Source of the DNA: Cercospora beticola
Taxonomy: Eukaryota > Ascomycota > Dothideomycetes > Mycosphaerellales > Mycosphaerellaceae
Length of the DNA: 64,000 nt
Assembly (NCBI RefSeq): GCF_033473495.1
Contig: NC_088935.1
Coordinates: 4,092,001 to 4,156,000, forward strand
Direction: 5' to 3'
Of the stretch, positions 11,671 to 21,319 are shown in pieces; positions within the stretch are counted from its first letter, which is position 1, and the number at the start of each line of letters is the position of its first letter. The notes under the pieces were generated by a model. The model was given only the letters and a program-made list of their open reading frames with translations, was not told the DNA's origin and ran no database searches. A program made the translations under genes and the position numbers.

Positions 11671-11866
11671 TGTAAGGAGTGGAATGTAGCAATGTATCAA
11701 GCGCCCCTAGACTCCCCGTCTAGAGATGTCAAGAATAATTCTTGCCTTCTTAGTTTGTGTGCGTTCTGCGTGCTTTTGTCCTGCGCCAAGCATGAGCGGC
11801 ACTAGCCGTCATGCCTTGACGCCTAGCAAGCTACGCCTCTCGAGCTATATACCGCTGGCTCTTACA
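11671..11866 (-). repeat. left LTR (3' LTR of the chromovirus), little mutated
   Basis: 196 bp, beginning TGTAAG and ending CTTACA on the plus strand (6-bp terminal inverted repeat). It contains a small hairpin around CTAGACTCCCCGTCTAG. Compared with the right LTR there are 23 substitutions and no gaps. In all 23 this copy has C or G where the other has T or A, so this copy has escaped most RIP. Confidence 0.9.
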
Positions 11867-11885
11867 ACTATCTCCTCCCTCTAAT
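11867..11885 (-). other. polypurine tract of the chromovirus
   Basis: The minus strand reads ATTAGAGGGAGGAGATAGT directly before the 3' LTR. This is the expected primer site for plus-strand DNA synthesis and it independently fixes the element's orientation. Confidence 0.7.
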
Positions 11886-12185
11886 AGAGCTGCCTCAGCT
11901 CGGAGAGGAGACTATGTATCTCCGTCGTCTTAGTATAGCATCCGGTGCGTTCGTGCTGCTTCTTGCGTACGTAAATGTTAAGTCGAGCCTTAGTTCGTAG
12001 CTAGTTACTATATAGCAACCCTCCGTAGCAACGGGCTTATTAACGGTGCGTGCTATCGGCGCTCGCGCTGTGAGGCGCTAGTGCACTATAAATTCGTCGT
12101 ATGCCCTTCGCGTATTTTCTCTATTAACTATCTATATTTAGCAAGCTCTGCGTATCCGACTCGTACTATATACTTAACTATCTAG

Positions 12186-13143
12186 CACTTCCCTCGCACG
12201 CGACCCGCAAGCAACATACCTCCTAGGAGAGCTGCCGCCGCTCCCGCTACCCCGGCCGCTAACTACGACTCTCGTATAGTAGAAGACCTACCGAAGGCAG
12301 AGGATAACGACTACTAGCGCTGCCTCCTATACCTCGCAGATCGTAAGTCGCGCGGTTCGTATACGTATTATATACTTTGAGTCTGCTAACTTCTTATACC
12401 TAGCTATCGAGCCGCGCTATAATAGCGACATAAAGCTCGGCTAGTAGCTAAACTATATTCGCTACGCTAGGTCTAACTATAAGTATATCCGTATTACTAA
12501 TACCGACCTTATAAAGCAGGCGTAGCGCGCGCGCTACTACCGCCGCCTACTACGTGCGAGTACGCGCGCTATACGCTGCTAGCAGCTCCGCTAACGCCTC
12601 GATAACGTAGGCGAGGCTATCGCTACTACTCTTAAGCGCCTATAGAGCAACTCGGGCAAGTCCGCCGGTATCTTCTCTACGCCGAAGAAGGCTAGCGAGG
12701 CGCTAGCTACTAGTATGCCCTCCGCTAACGAGCTCGCAGCGACGAGTATAGGCCTCGCTATCTAGCGCGGTATATTCGAGCTAGAGTACGAGGTATATCT
12801 TATATCCTACTAGTCGCTTACTTATACCGTACGGTACTAATTCGTATAATAGAAGCTCTGCCTACTTAGCGCTTCTAGCGAGGCTCTAGACCTTACCGTC
12901 GCCTCTACCTACTCCGGCTAGTCTACTTAGGACGAGGGAGAGCTCTCCGAGCTCGAGGCGGATAATAAGGAGAAGAGTAAGAAGGAGGATAATAATATAG
13001 ACTTAGGCGTAGGCGGCGAGTAGCCTACGGGCCTCGCGCTCCTCTTCTACTAGGCCCTCGCGGTACTCTTACGTCTCGCCGGCTCTAGGCTATATACTTC
13101 TATTACGCGTAGTATGCGCTATATCTATAGATACTATAAATAA
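12186..13143 (+). pseudogene. antisense, intron-bearing gene remnant inside the chromovirus
   Basis: On the strand opposite to gag-pol, between the chromodomain and the 3' LTR, a coding-like frame runs from about 12186 to 12342. It continues after a 61-nt intron-like gap (12343-12403) from 12404 to at least 13020. The gap has donor GTAAGT, branch CTGCTAAC and acceptor TAG, and joining at it preserves the frame. About a dozen in-frame stops interrupt exon 2, all TAG or TAA and explicable as RIP of Trp or Gln codons. The visible protein is basic and aromatic-rich in the middle, then has an acidic, Lys-rich tail near 12930-12990. If the TAG at 13021 is also a RIP stop, a hydrophobic end follows to a TAA at 13141. 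The start codon is not identifiable, and I recognise no family. Confidence 0.5.
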
Positions 13144-16100
13144 ATGCCTTCTCTCCTCTCGTAACGTCTTAGTTTTCCAAATTCTCGTATTTTAGCGATA
13201 CTTATATCTTAGCGAGGCTTAGCGTTTAGAATTCTTAGAATTCTCCGCTATTCTACTAACTACTAGTATTACTGTTTCTTCCGCAGTTTCGCCTTATATA
13301 TAAGCTACTTAGTTTCGCGTTACGCCTCGAATGCGTTAAGTGCCTTATAATCCCCGATATATTCTACCGGCTCCTAGGTGTCGTATTCCTCCGGCTACCT
13401 ACGCTATCGAACTAGGTACTTCCTTACGCCTTTCTCTACGTAGCTTTCTAGTATCCTTTCGACTTCCTATTCGCCTTGCTCGTCTACGAGTAGTAGGCTA
13501 GTATCCTGCGTATCGCTGCCTCGCTAGAGTTCTAAGAGAGATATATAGAAGATATTATAAATCCGTAAGCCGGTTAGTAGAGCTAGGTAGTACGCCTACT
13601 TTCCGACTACGTTAATAACCTTAAATAGTCTAGCGAATTTGTCCGCTAGCTTCTTCGATAGTACTTTTAACTAGAGGTTCTTTATAGATAATAGGACTAA
13701 GTCGCTAACCTTAAATTCTATCGGCTAGTACTTCTAATTAAAGTACTTAGCTTAAGATTCGCTTACTTATTACTAGCGCTTAGTTAGCTCTTCGTAGTTC
13801 CGCTTTAACCTCTCTATAGTATCCTTCGCTACTAGTGCCTCTCTCTAAAGAAGCGCGTCCCGAGCTTCGCCTATGTCCCTCTTACGCGTTTCTATAGAAA
13901 GGTCTAGATTAAACCTATATACTACTCGAAATAGCGATATCTTAAGCGTAGTATTCGCGCTATTATTATACGCGAATTCCGCTAACGATAGAATAGACGC
14001 CTAGTTATCCTGTCGCTCGCTATAATAGATATATAGGTACTACTTAAGCGTCTAGTTTGCGCGCTCGGTTTAACTATTAGTCTATAGGTAGAATATAGTG
14101 CTTAGCCTGCGTTTAATATACGTCTTATAGCAGAAGTCTAACTAGAACTAGCTAGTAAAGACTAAGCTTCTGTCGCTTACGATACTAGCTAGTACGCTAC
14201 GTAGTCGTATTACCTCGTTAAGTAGGATGTCCGTAAGCTCTACGCTAGTATAGCGCTTTATCGTTCGGACGAAAGTTACTATCTTTAAGTAACGATCTAC
14301 AATTACGAGGATCGCGTCGAAGATATAGCCGTTCTACTTACTAGGTAGAAGATCTATAATAAAGTCTATAGATAAATCCTTCTAAGGATAGTTAGGTAAT
14401 AGGAGCGTAGCTATCTCGCTATAGGGGCGATAGCGCCTCGCTTTTGCCTTCTAATAGCTACTATACTACTCGACGTACTACTTTATATCGTTGCTAACCT
14501 CCGGCTACTAGTACTTCCGCTTAACTAACTCTACCGTCTTATCCTTACTAAAATAGCCCGCTAGGATATCGTCGTAGTATATATAGATTACCTACGTCTA
14601 TAATACTAGGTCGTTCGATAGGTATAGGGCCTCTCCTCGGTATATATAGCCGTCCTTAACGGTATATTTCTCGCTCGCTATACCTTCGCGTTCGGCCTAC
14701 TCGTATAGTACTTTTGCTTTCGGATCGAGCTATACTAATATAGCGGTATACCTAACAATTATGTCCGAGACGTTAGCGTACGGCTACTCTTATATAGCAA
14801 TAGCGCTAGCGACTCGCAAGGGCAGAGTAAAGCTAAACGGACGAACCGAACGGTTAGCCGCCGCCGTAATATACCTACTATTAGGCAACGCTACCCCGCC
14901 GCTCTTAGCCGCCGCTATAACTACCTTTGGGGTGTCTAACTAAGCCTAGTAAGTAGCTTTTATACGGGCAATAACTAGGCCGCTTATAGGTATAGTACTC
15001 TATACCTAGAGTTTCTACTATAGTAATAGTAGGAGGTTGCTTATCTCCTTCGCCTTTCGTACGTAGTCGCTACGTCTAGATAGCGTATCGGCTAGGTTAA
15101 GCTTGCTAGCTCGATAGCTAATAGTAAAATTAAAGAGAGCGAGGAATGTCGCCTACTTTGCTTATCTACTCGTTAGCTACTTAACGCCTATAAACCCCTT
15201 AAGGTTAGCGTAATTAATAAGTACCTTAACCTTATACGTAGCGCCTTCGAGGTATAGTCGCTACGCCTTAAATGCCTTAACTACTACGAGTAGTTCCTTA
15301 TCGTAAACTTCGTAGTTATATTTAGCGTTAATTATCTTCTATAAGAAGAAGGCAATTAGATACTATTCCGCTTCGAATAGTTAGCTTAGGATACTAGCTA
15401 CTACGAAGTCGGAAGCGTCGGTTTCGACTCGTAGGCGTAGCGTAGAGTTAAAGTGTCTTAGTAGTAGTATAGTCTAAAATCGATTCTTTAGCTTATAGAA
15501 CGCCTACTCCTTAGCTACTTCCTACTTAATTAGCCCTAGCTTCTTTCTATCCTTTATACTCTTTAATAGCGCTATTAAAGGTGCTATAACTCTCGAATAT
15601 CCGAAGATAAATCGACGGTAGAAGTTCGCGAATCTAAGGAAGGATTGAACCTCTATTAGCGTAGTTAGAGTTAGCTACGAGGCGATTACGGCTACCCTGC
15701 TTAGGTCTATCGCTACGCTACCGGTAGTTACTACGAATCTAAGGAAGTCGACCTTTTTCTAGAAGAACTTATACTTAGAACGCTATACGTAGAGTCTAAA
15801 CTTATAGAGCCTCTTAAGTATAGCGTATACGTCTTACACGTATTCCTCGCGTATCCTACTATAGATTAGAATGTCGTCTAGGTATACTATATAGCTTATA
15901 TCGACTAGCCCTACTAGCGTATAGTTAATATATACTTAGAACGTCGCTAGTACGTTCGTTAAGCCGAAGGGCATTACCTTATACTAGAAATAGCCGTAGC
16001 GCGTACGGAACGTAGTCTTCTAGTAGTTACTTAGCTTAATCCGAATACGGTAGTACGTATCGGCTAAGTCTAAAGACGTAAACTATACGGCTCCTATAAG

Positions 16101-18230
16101 CCTATCTAGCGTCTTACTAATTAGAGGTAGTAGATACCGGTTCTTAATAGTAATCTCGTTTAGCCTACGGTAGTCGACATATAACCGCAGCTTACTATTC
16201 TTCTTTAGTACGAACAGGATAGGCGTACCTGCCTCGCTATTAGAACGCTCGATCTAATCGTGCTCGAGTCCTATCTTTAGGTACTCTTTAAGCTCGTCTA
16301 ATTCTCGCCTCGACTAGTAATATAGTAGGCGGAATAGTAGCAAAGTTCTAGGCTATAGGTTAATCGTATGCTCTACGCTATTAACTAGCTTGCTTCTTAT
16401 TTTCTCTATCGGATTAAGAATATCGTCAAAACGACAGAACTCCTTAGAGATAGGCTTAACCTTATCGCCTATCTTACTTAGGCTTACTATAAACACTACT
16501 AGTGCCTTCTAAAGATCCTTAAAGAACTTATAGGCTTCTCGGACTTCGAACTTACTAAAACGATCGTTACTATATAGCTATTTATCTATAGCGCTACTAG
16601 CTAGTACGCGCTAAGTACGTCGCTATAGACGGCCTAAGATTACGTTAGGAGTTAGTATATTATATATATAGAAGATACTACCCGTAGATCGCTCCTTACT
16701 ACTAGAGTCTACGATCTATATACGTATATAGTACGTACTATAATAGTGCCCTAATTTACCTATAAAGGTAGTAACTAGTAGCAGGGCCGCATTCGGCCTT
16801 ATTAGTAGGTTATACTATAGTATAAAGGCCCTTAATATTATATTAATATCTATAGTATCGTCGAGAAGGAAAGTAGCTAGCTTGCTACCTAACTACGTTT
16901 CGACTTCTCCTTCTATACGCGTCGCTAGTACGCTCTAAACCGGTAGAGAGTTATCGCTATCTAGTTTAGCGCTAGTAACTCGCGCGTTGTCTCCGGTGCC
17001 TTAGCTTTTTTCGCTCTAACCCGCTCCTTTGCTATAGTTACTCTACGAATAGCCGGCTTATTACCGTCTTTCCTAGAGTTCGGGTAGTTAGGACTAATAT
17101 AGCTAACCTCGTTATATACGAAGTACGTAGGTTGCTAACCCTTGCCTTTGCCTTTACTTCTACGTTTACCCTTCGGCTTGCCGCCGTAAGTATCGCGTTA
17201 GCCGCTAGTCGAACTAGAGGCTCCTTTATAAGGAGCGTCGCTATTAGTACGCTTGCGCTTAGCCTACTTGTTCTCGGTATTACTACGATACGGCTTACGA
17301 GGTATAGCCTTCTTAGCTTGCTCGAGGCGCCTTACTAGGGCGACAAGGTTAGTACGCTTATTAGGGACGATATAGTTCTTAATAATATCCTTACGTAGTA
17401 ATAGCTTTAGTTTTACGAGGAACTAGCGTACTAGCTACGCCTTAGTATAGTTACCTAACTAAGACTCTAGGTTGCTAAGGTCTATTATAAACTATCGCAC
17501 GCTCTAGCCCTTACTCTAGCGCATGTTCTCGTATTCTATAGTTACGAGAAGTATATAGTTCGCTTAATCCCCGACGATATCGTATAGGAATTAATAGAAC
17601 CGAGACTAGGTATATCCTATAGGCAGAACGCCTAGGTGTTTATTATACTACGCCTCTTACGCTTCGCCTACGAGGTATATAATACCTATAATTACCTTCT
17701 AGTAATCCGTCGGAAACCTCTTCGGTATAGCTATAAAGTTTACTTCGAGAGTATAGATAAATTCGCGTACCTCCTTTATAGTCTTACTCTTAAAGGGCTT
17801 AGGCGCACGTAGCTTAATAGACTCGTATAAGCTATACTCGTCGCTTTTAGAACGTACGCTACTCGTATAACTTGCGGACGCGTCGCCTTGCTAAGGTGTC
17901 GGCTGTCCGAGGCCTAGCGCTATCGCGCTTAGCCGTACTAGCAATTTAATTATCTATACCTCTCTTAGTAAGCGTTCGTTCTTAGCCTTAAGAGTACAGA
18001 TCTCTAGCTATTCGCGCAACGCATTATTTTTAGCTTAGAGGCGCCTGCGTATTATATACGCGTTACTAGCGTCGTCGGTATTATCTATATCCTCGTCCTA
18101 TTCCTCTTTAGCTTATACTATTCCGGATTCTAACATCTCTTCGATATAGCCTAATAGCTGTCCGTCGTTCGGTACGTCGTCGTCGCGATTAGTCCGCTAG
18201 GCGGATACGTTTCGCGTAAGTATAATAGGC
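13144..18230 (-). pseudogene. gag-pol of the chromovirus, multiply interrupted
   Basis: Minus-strand frames carry recognisable but broken gag (coiled-coil and zinc-knuckle regions), protease region, reverse transcriptase, RNase H, integrase and chromodomain. Around the catalytic site the frame reads VYLDDILIYS. Upstream blocks resemble the GTPILF and VDYRRLN regions of gypsy reverse transcriptases. Stops are almost all TAG or TAA at positions where the family has Trp or Gln. Short open frames on the other strand within this segment (14761-14943, 17132-17338) are by-products. No functional product is expected. Confidence 0.85.
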
Positions 18231-18272
18231 CTTAATAGATCGCTACTCTTAATAAGGTAGAAGAATTATAAT

Positions 18273-18468
18273 TATAAGGAGTAGAATATAGTAATATATT
18301 AAGCGCCTCTAGACTCCCCGTCTAGAGATATTAAGAATAATTCTTGCCTTCTTAGTTTATATACGTTCTATATACTTTTGTCCTACGCTAAGCATAAGCG
18401 GCACTAGCCGTTATGCCTTAACGCCTAGTAAGCTACGCCTCTCGAGCTATATACCGCTAGCTCTTACA
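18273..18468 (-). repeat. right LTR (5' LTR of the chromovirus), RIP-mutated
   Basis: 196 bp, the same length as the left LTR. Its plus-strand start is TATAAG instead of TGTAAG because TG has become TA. All 23 differences from the left copy are C-to-T or G-to-A in this copy, mostly in CA or TG contexts. Confidence 0.9.
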
Positions 18469-18473
18469 CTTCG
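18469..18473 (+). repeat. target-site duplication CTTCG (right copy)
   Basis: Matches 11666-11670 exactly and directly follows the terminal CTTACA of the right LTR. Confidence 0.85.
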
Positions 18474-19214
18474 GCTATACTAGCAAAGTATAGGGCGGCT
18501 AGGCACCTATAGAGGTAGGAAGAAGGCGACAAAAAAAAAAAAAAGTCTAGAATTTCGACCTAGAGAGATTAGAGAGCTCCTAAGAATATAAAGACAACGC
18601 TAGCGTAGTATAACTACTATAAGATTCTAATACTCGACTATAAGATAGCCCTTCTAGGTAGTAAATACTACTATAAGTCTAGAGGCTAGAGTAGTAACCT
18701 AGGCTCTAAATAGGCTAAAAAGGAGGAACTAAGTATATCTAAGAGAAGGCTTTAATAAGAAAGAGTAAGGATAGTAGAAATAAAAGAAAGGAATAGTAGT
18801 ACCTCTATAGATACTAGAATAATTAGCTACTAGGAGCCTTTTATCTAAATAGGAGACTCTAAAGCAGACTAGTCTCTCTACTCTAGAGCTCTCTAGAAAC
18901 TTTAAGTCTAAAGGTAGAGTATCTAATATAAGCTATCTAACTCTATACTATACTTAGAGCTATCTATAAAGATACCTACTATTCTAAATATTCTATAAAA
19001 ACTAGAATTTCTCTAGATATAAGTTATATAACTAGATACTAAGGAAAGTTAAAATCTAAGTAGGATTTATATAGAAAGATACCTACTCTAGGAACTAGTA
19101 AGAAAGAGTTAGATATAGGATTAATATAGATACTAGCGTAGGGACTAAGACTATATATATAGACTTAAGTTCCTAAGCTAGTAAGTAAGAAGATCGGGCT
19201 CCTAAGTACTAATA
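18474..19214. other. RIP-degraded remnant of the outer element
   Basis: AT-rich sequence with almost no CA or TG and few CG, dominated by TAG, CTA, AGA and TCT triplets, with a 14-base A run at 18531-18544. No domain can be read in any frame. It joins 19889-20150 once the TRIM is removed. Confidence 0.5.
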
Positions 19215-19370
19215 TATAAGAGCAGGGTTACGTAATATTACGTAATACCTAGGTTACGTAGTAATATACTAAAGATTTATAACCTAGAGCTGTCCGTACT
19301 TACTAAGCTCGGACATTATACCTTTTAGCCGAGAGGTAACGAAATAAAGCTCTAGGATTTCGCTATTATA
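19215..19370 (+). repeat. left LTR of the TRIM-like element, RIP-mutated
   Basis: 156 bp, aligning without gaps to 19733-19888. There are 22 differences, all transitions, and in 21 of them this copy has T or A where the other has C or G. The start TATAAG stands for an original TGTAAG. TAATA lies directly before it. Confidence 0.8.
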
Positions 19371-19732
19371 AGAATATCCGAGCTTTACGGTTCTAATATA
19401 AGTTCGGCCGAAGTCGGTAGCTCGGCATATCCGAGGTCTTCGGTTCGATCCTCGCTTAGAGCTAAAAAGCGGAGTTAAAATTGCGTTAGTATACGTGCTA
19501 AGGCTAAATGCCTTAGCACTAGGCGACGTTTATAGATTTTGCCTTATTACGTGCTCGTATTACGTAACTAGGTTCCGTACGCGTACGACCTATATACTTC
19601 CGTAGTCCCTTACCTATCGCTTTAGAGTTAATATAACTTAGTAAGCACTCTTAGTTACGTAATATACTGCGGCCTCTAAGTACGTAATCCGGGCTTAGCG
19701 CCGGGGCGTCGCCTTCCGAGGAAGGAGATAGT

Positions 19733-19888
19733 TGTAAGAGCGGGGTCACGTGATGTCACGTAATGCCTAGGTCACGTGGTGACATGCTGAAGATTCATAA
19801 CCCAGAGCTGTCCGTGCTTACTAAGCTCGGATATTATGCCTTTTAGCCGAGGGGCAACGAAACAAAGCTCTAGGATTTCGCTGTTATA
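19733..19888 (+). repeat. right LTR of the TRIM-like element, mostly unmutated
   Basis: 156 bp, starting TGTAAGAGCGGGGTCACGTG. It contains palindromic CACGTG and TCACGT motifs that could bind bZIP or bHLH factors. It retains the CA and TG dinucleotides that are lost in its partner. Confidence 0.8.
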
Positions 19889-20139
19889 TAATAATATAAG
19901 AAATAACTAAGGAGAACTACTATAAAGGATCTAAACTATTAAAACAACGCAAATTGTCCTAAGAAGAACTAGAAACTATAGAAGCGGTAGGCTATATAGA
20001 GCTTACTATAAAATATAAAAATAAGAGGAGGTTTTTCTACTAGAGTACTAGTATAAGAGCTTTTCTACCTACGAAAAATATAGAGCGTGCTACTTACTCT
20101 AGTTAAAAGAGGTAGACTAGCGTATAAGAATTATCTATC

Positions 20140-20158
20140 TATTAAGCCTCTAAGTTCT
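20140..20158 (+). repeat. third copy of the island end-repeat
   Basis: TATTAAGCCTCTAAGTTCT matches 17 of 19 bases with the inverted sequence at 20465-20447. The mismatches are RIP-type transitions. The pair would delimit a 326-bp MITE-like unit (20140-20465) at the right end of the island. Confidence 0.5.
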
Positions 20159-20450
20159 TATCGGGCGTAACAACCTGCCCTACCCTATACCTTCGAGGGA
20201 CACTACCGCCTCTCTCGACACTCGCCTTCGGCTCGGTCTCGTTGGTTGCCTAATAGAAATAATGCTATCCTTTTTCGGGGCCTATGCCTTACGCGCTCGG
20301 GTATCGTACGTCGTCGCTATTGCTCGCAGGCTCGCAGCTCCGAGTACTCACTTCGCTCGCAAGCTCGCCTCGCTTGTCCGAAGACAGTGTGGAGTCCAAG
20401 AGGCAGTAAAAGCTGTGTAATTTGCTGGAGCCTACCCTAGGCCCTTGGAA

Positions 20451-20491
20451 CTCAGAGGCTTAATAGTAAACACTCAGAGGCTTAATAGCAA
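20451..20491 (-). repeat. right 41-bp terminal inverted repeat of the island
   Basis: Perfect inverted match to 11573-11613, including both 15-bp units and the 7-bp spacer. Just outside it the sequence returns to normal gene-rich composition. Confidence 0.7.
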
Positions 20492-20705
20492 TCCGCAGTT
20501 GTGTCGGGCAAGTTTGAACCGAGTCGGCTCCACCGGTGACCGATGCTGTCAACCTCAGGCAGCCTTTGAAAAAGCCAAGCCAATGCGGCTCCGCGGCCCA
20601 CGCGCTAGCAGGTACGATTTATGAATTGCAGAAACAAGTGACCTTGAAGCTTCACCACGACAGTCGCCCAACGAAACCCTCGACAGCACCTCCAATACCG
20701 CCAAA

Positions 20706-21319
20706 ATGTACGATCCGACTATGCGCCACACCAACGCGGCGACACAGTTTCGCTAACGCGCTGCAGGCTGATTCCAAAGGAGGACCGCAAGAAGATCCAC
20801 GAGTACCTCTTCAAGGAGGGTGTGGCCGTGGCCAAGAAGGACTTCAACCTGCCAAAGCATGGCGAGATTGACACCAAGAACCTCTACGTACGTTTCGAGA
20901 GCGCGTCGCAGTTTGCAATGGCCCACTGACAAGACGCACAGGTCATCAAGGCTTGCCAGTCGCTCACCAGCCGTGGCTACCTGAAGACTCAGTTCTCGTG
21001 GCAGTACTACTACTACACCCTCACCCCAGAGGGTCTCGACTACCTCCGCGAGTGGCTCCACCTCCCAGCCGAGATCGTTCCTCAGACCCACGTCAAGCAG
21101 CAGCGCTCGCACGCTCCTCCGCGCGGCATGTTGGGCGGTGACGACCGCGAGCGTCGTGGTGGTGGCCGTGGTGGCCCACGTGGTGACCGCGAGGGTGGAT
21201 ACCGCCGCCGTGACTTCGGCGACCGTGAGAACAAGGACGGTGCTGCTCCAGGTGGCTTCAACCCAGAGTTCCGTGGTGGCTTCGGCCGTGGTCGTGGTGC
21301 CCCTCCAGCTCAGTCTTAG
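20706..21319 (+). CDS. RPS10: 40S ribosomal protein eS10
   Basis: Small-subunit ribosomal protein. Exon 1 is only the bases AT (20706-20707), exon 2 is 20767-20887 and exon 3 is 20942-21319. The first intron (59 nt, donor GTACGA, branch GCTAAC, acceptor GCAG) splits the start codon as AT|G. Splicing yields [19 protein letters not shown], the conserved eS10 N-terminus, and a 166-residue protein. The winged-helix core ends near [16 protein letters not shown], and the C-terminus is the usual Gly/Arg-rich tail ([15 protein letters not shown]). Without splicing, the same ATG opens a frame of only 16 codons. The gene starts 215 bp from the island, yet its sequence shows no RIP. Confidence 0.93.

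Larger units (their letters stand above)
11671..18468 (-). mobile_element. full-length Ty3/gypsy chromovirus retrotransposon, inactivated by RIP
   Basis: The 6798-bp element runs on the minus strand, with 196-bp LTRs at both ends and a 5-bp target duplication. Minus-strand order is 5' LTR (18468-18273), gag with a zinc-knuckle region near 17100-17140, protease region, reverse transcriptase (catalytic YLDD at 15884-15873), RNase H (about 15.4 kb), integrase (first catalytic Asp near 14366) and a chromodomain (about 13430-13330). A polypurine tract then abuts the 3' LTR. Cys codons of the knuckle have become Tyr codons and Trp or Gln codons have become stops, the products expected from C:G-to-T:A change. 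No frame is intact, so the element cannot move by itself. Structure and dating rest on the sequence; the clade assignment rests on known gene order and the chromodomain. Confidence 0.9.
19215..19888 (+). mobile_element. TRIM-like non-autonomous LTR retrotransposon (674 bp)
   Basis: Two 156-bp direct repeats flank a 362-bp interior with no coding capacity, and TAATA occurs immediately outside both ends (19210-19214 and 19889-19893). Length, LTR pair, target duplication and lack of genes fit terminal-repeat retrotransposons in miniature, which depend on enzymes of other elements. The interior contains a tRNA-like B-box (GGTTCGATCC at about 19443) preceded by an A-box-like GGTAGCTCGG. A cloverleaf does not fold well, so a tRNA origin is uncertain. 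The strand shown is arbitrary. Confidence 0.7.
11573..20491. mobile_element. nested transposable-element island bracketed by inverted repeats
   Basis: Outer 41-bp inverted repeats enclose about 8.9 kb. Removing the chromovirus (11671-18468) and the TRIM (19215-19888), each with one copy of its target duplication, leaves about 1.4 kb of original element. Part of that remainder (about 18474-19210 and 19894-20150) is AT-rich, nearly free of CA and TG, and shows no recognisable transposase; the rest near both ends is normal in composition. The order of events read from nesting is the inverted-repeat element first, then the two LTR elements, then RIP. Confidence 0.65.

Noticed and set aside
14761..17338. 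Short plus-strand open frames inside the chromovirus (14761-14943, 17132-17338)
   Set aside because: They are antisense to the integrase and gag regions and result from compositional change by RIP; unlike the 12.2-13.1 kb segment they show no intron or coding character.
19405..19470. A genuine tRNA gene within the TRIM interior
   Set aside because: The T-arm has two mismatches that C-to-T or G-to-A mutation cannot explain, and no anticodon arm can be drawn.
11544..20505. AGTTGTGTC near both ends of the island as a 9-bp target duplication
   Set aside because: The copies lie at unequal distances from the 41-bp inverted repeats, so they cannot both abut the element ends.
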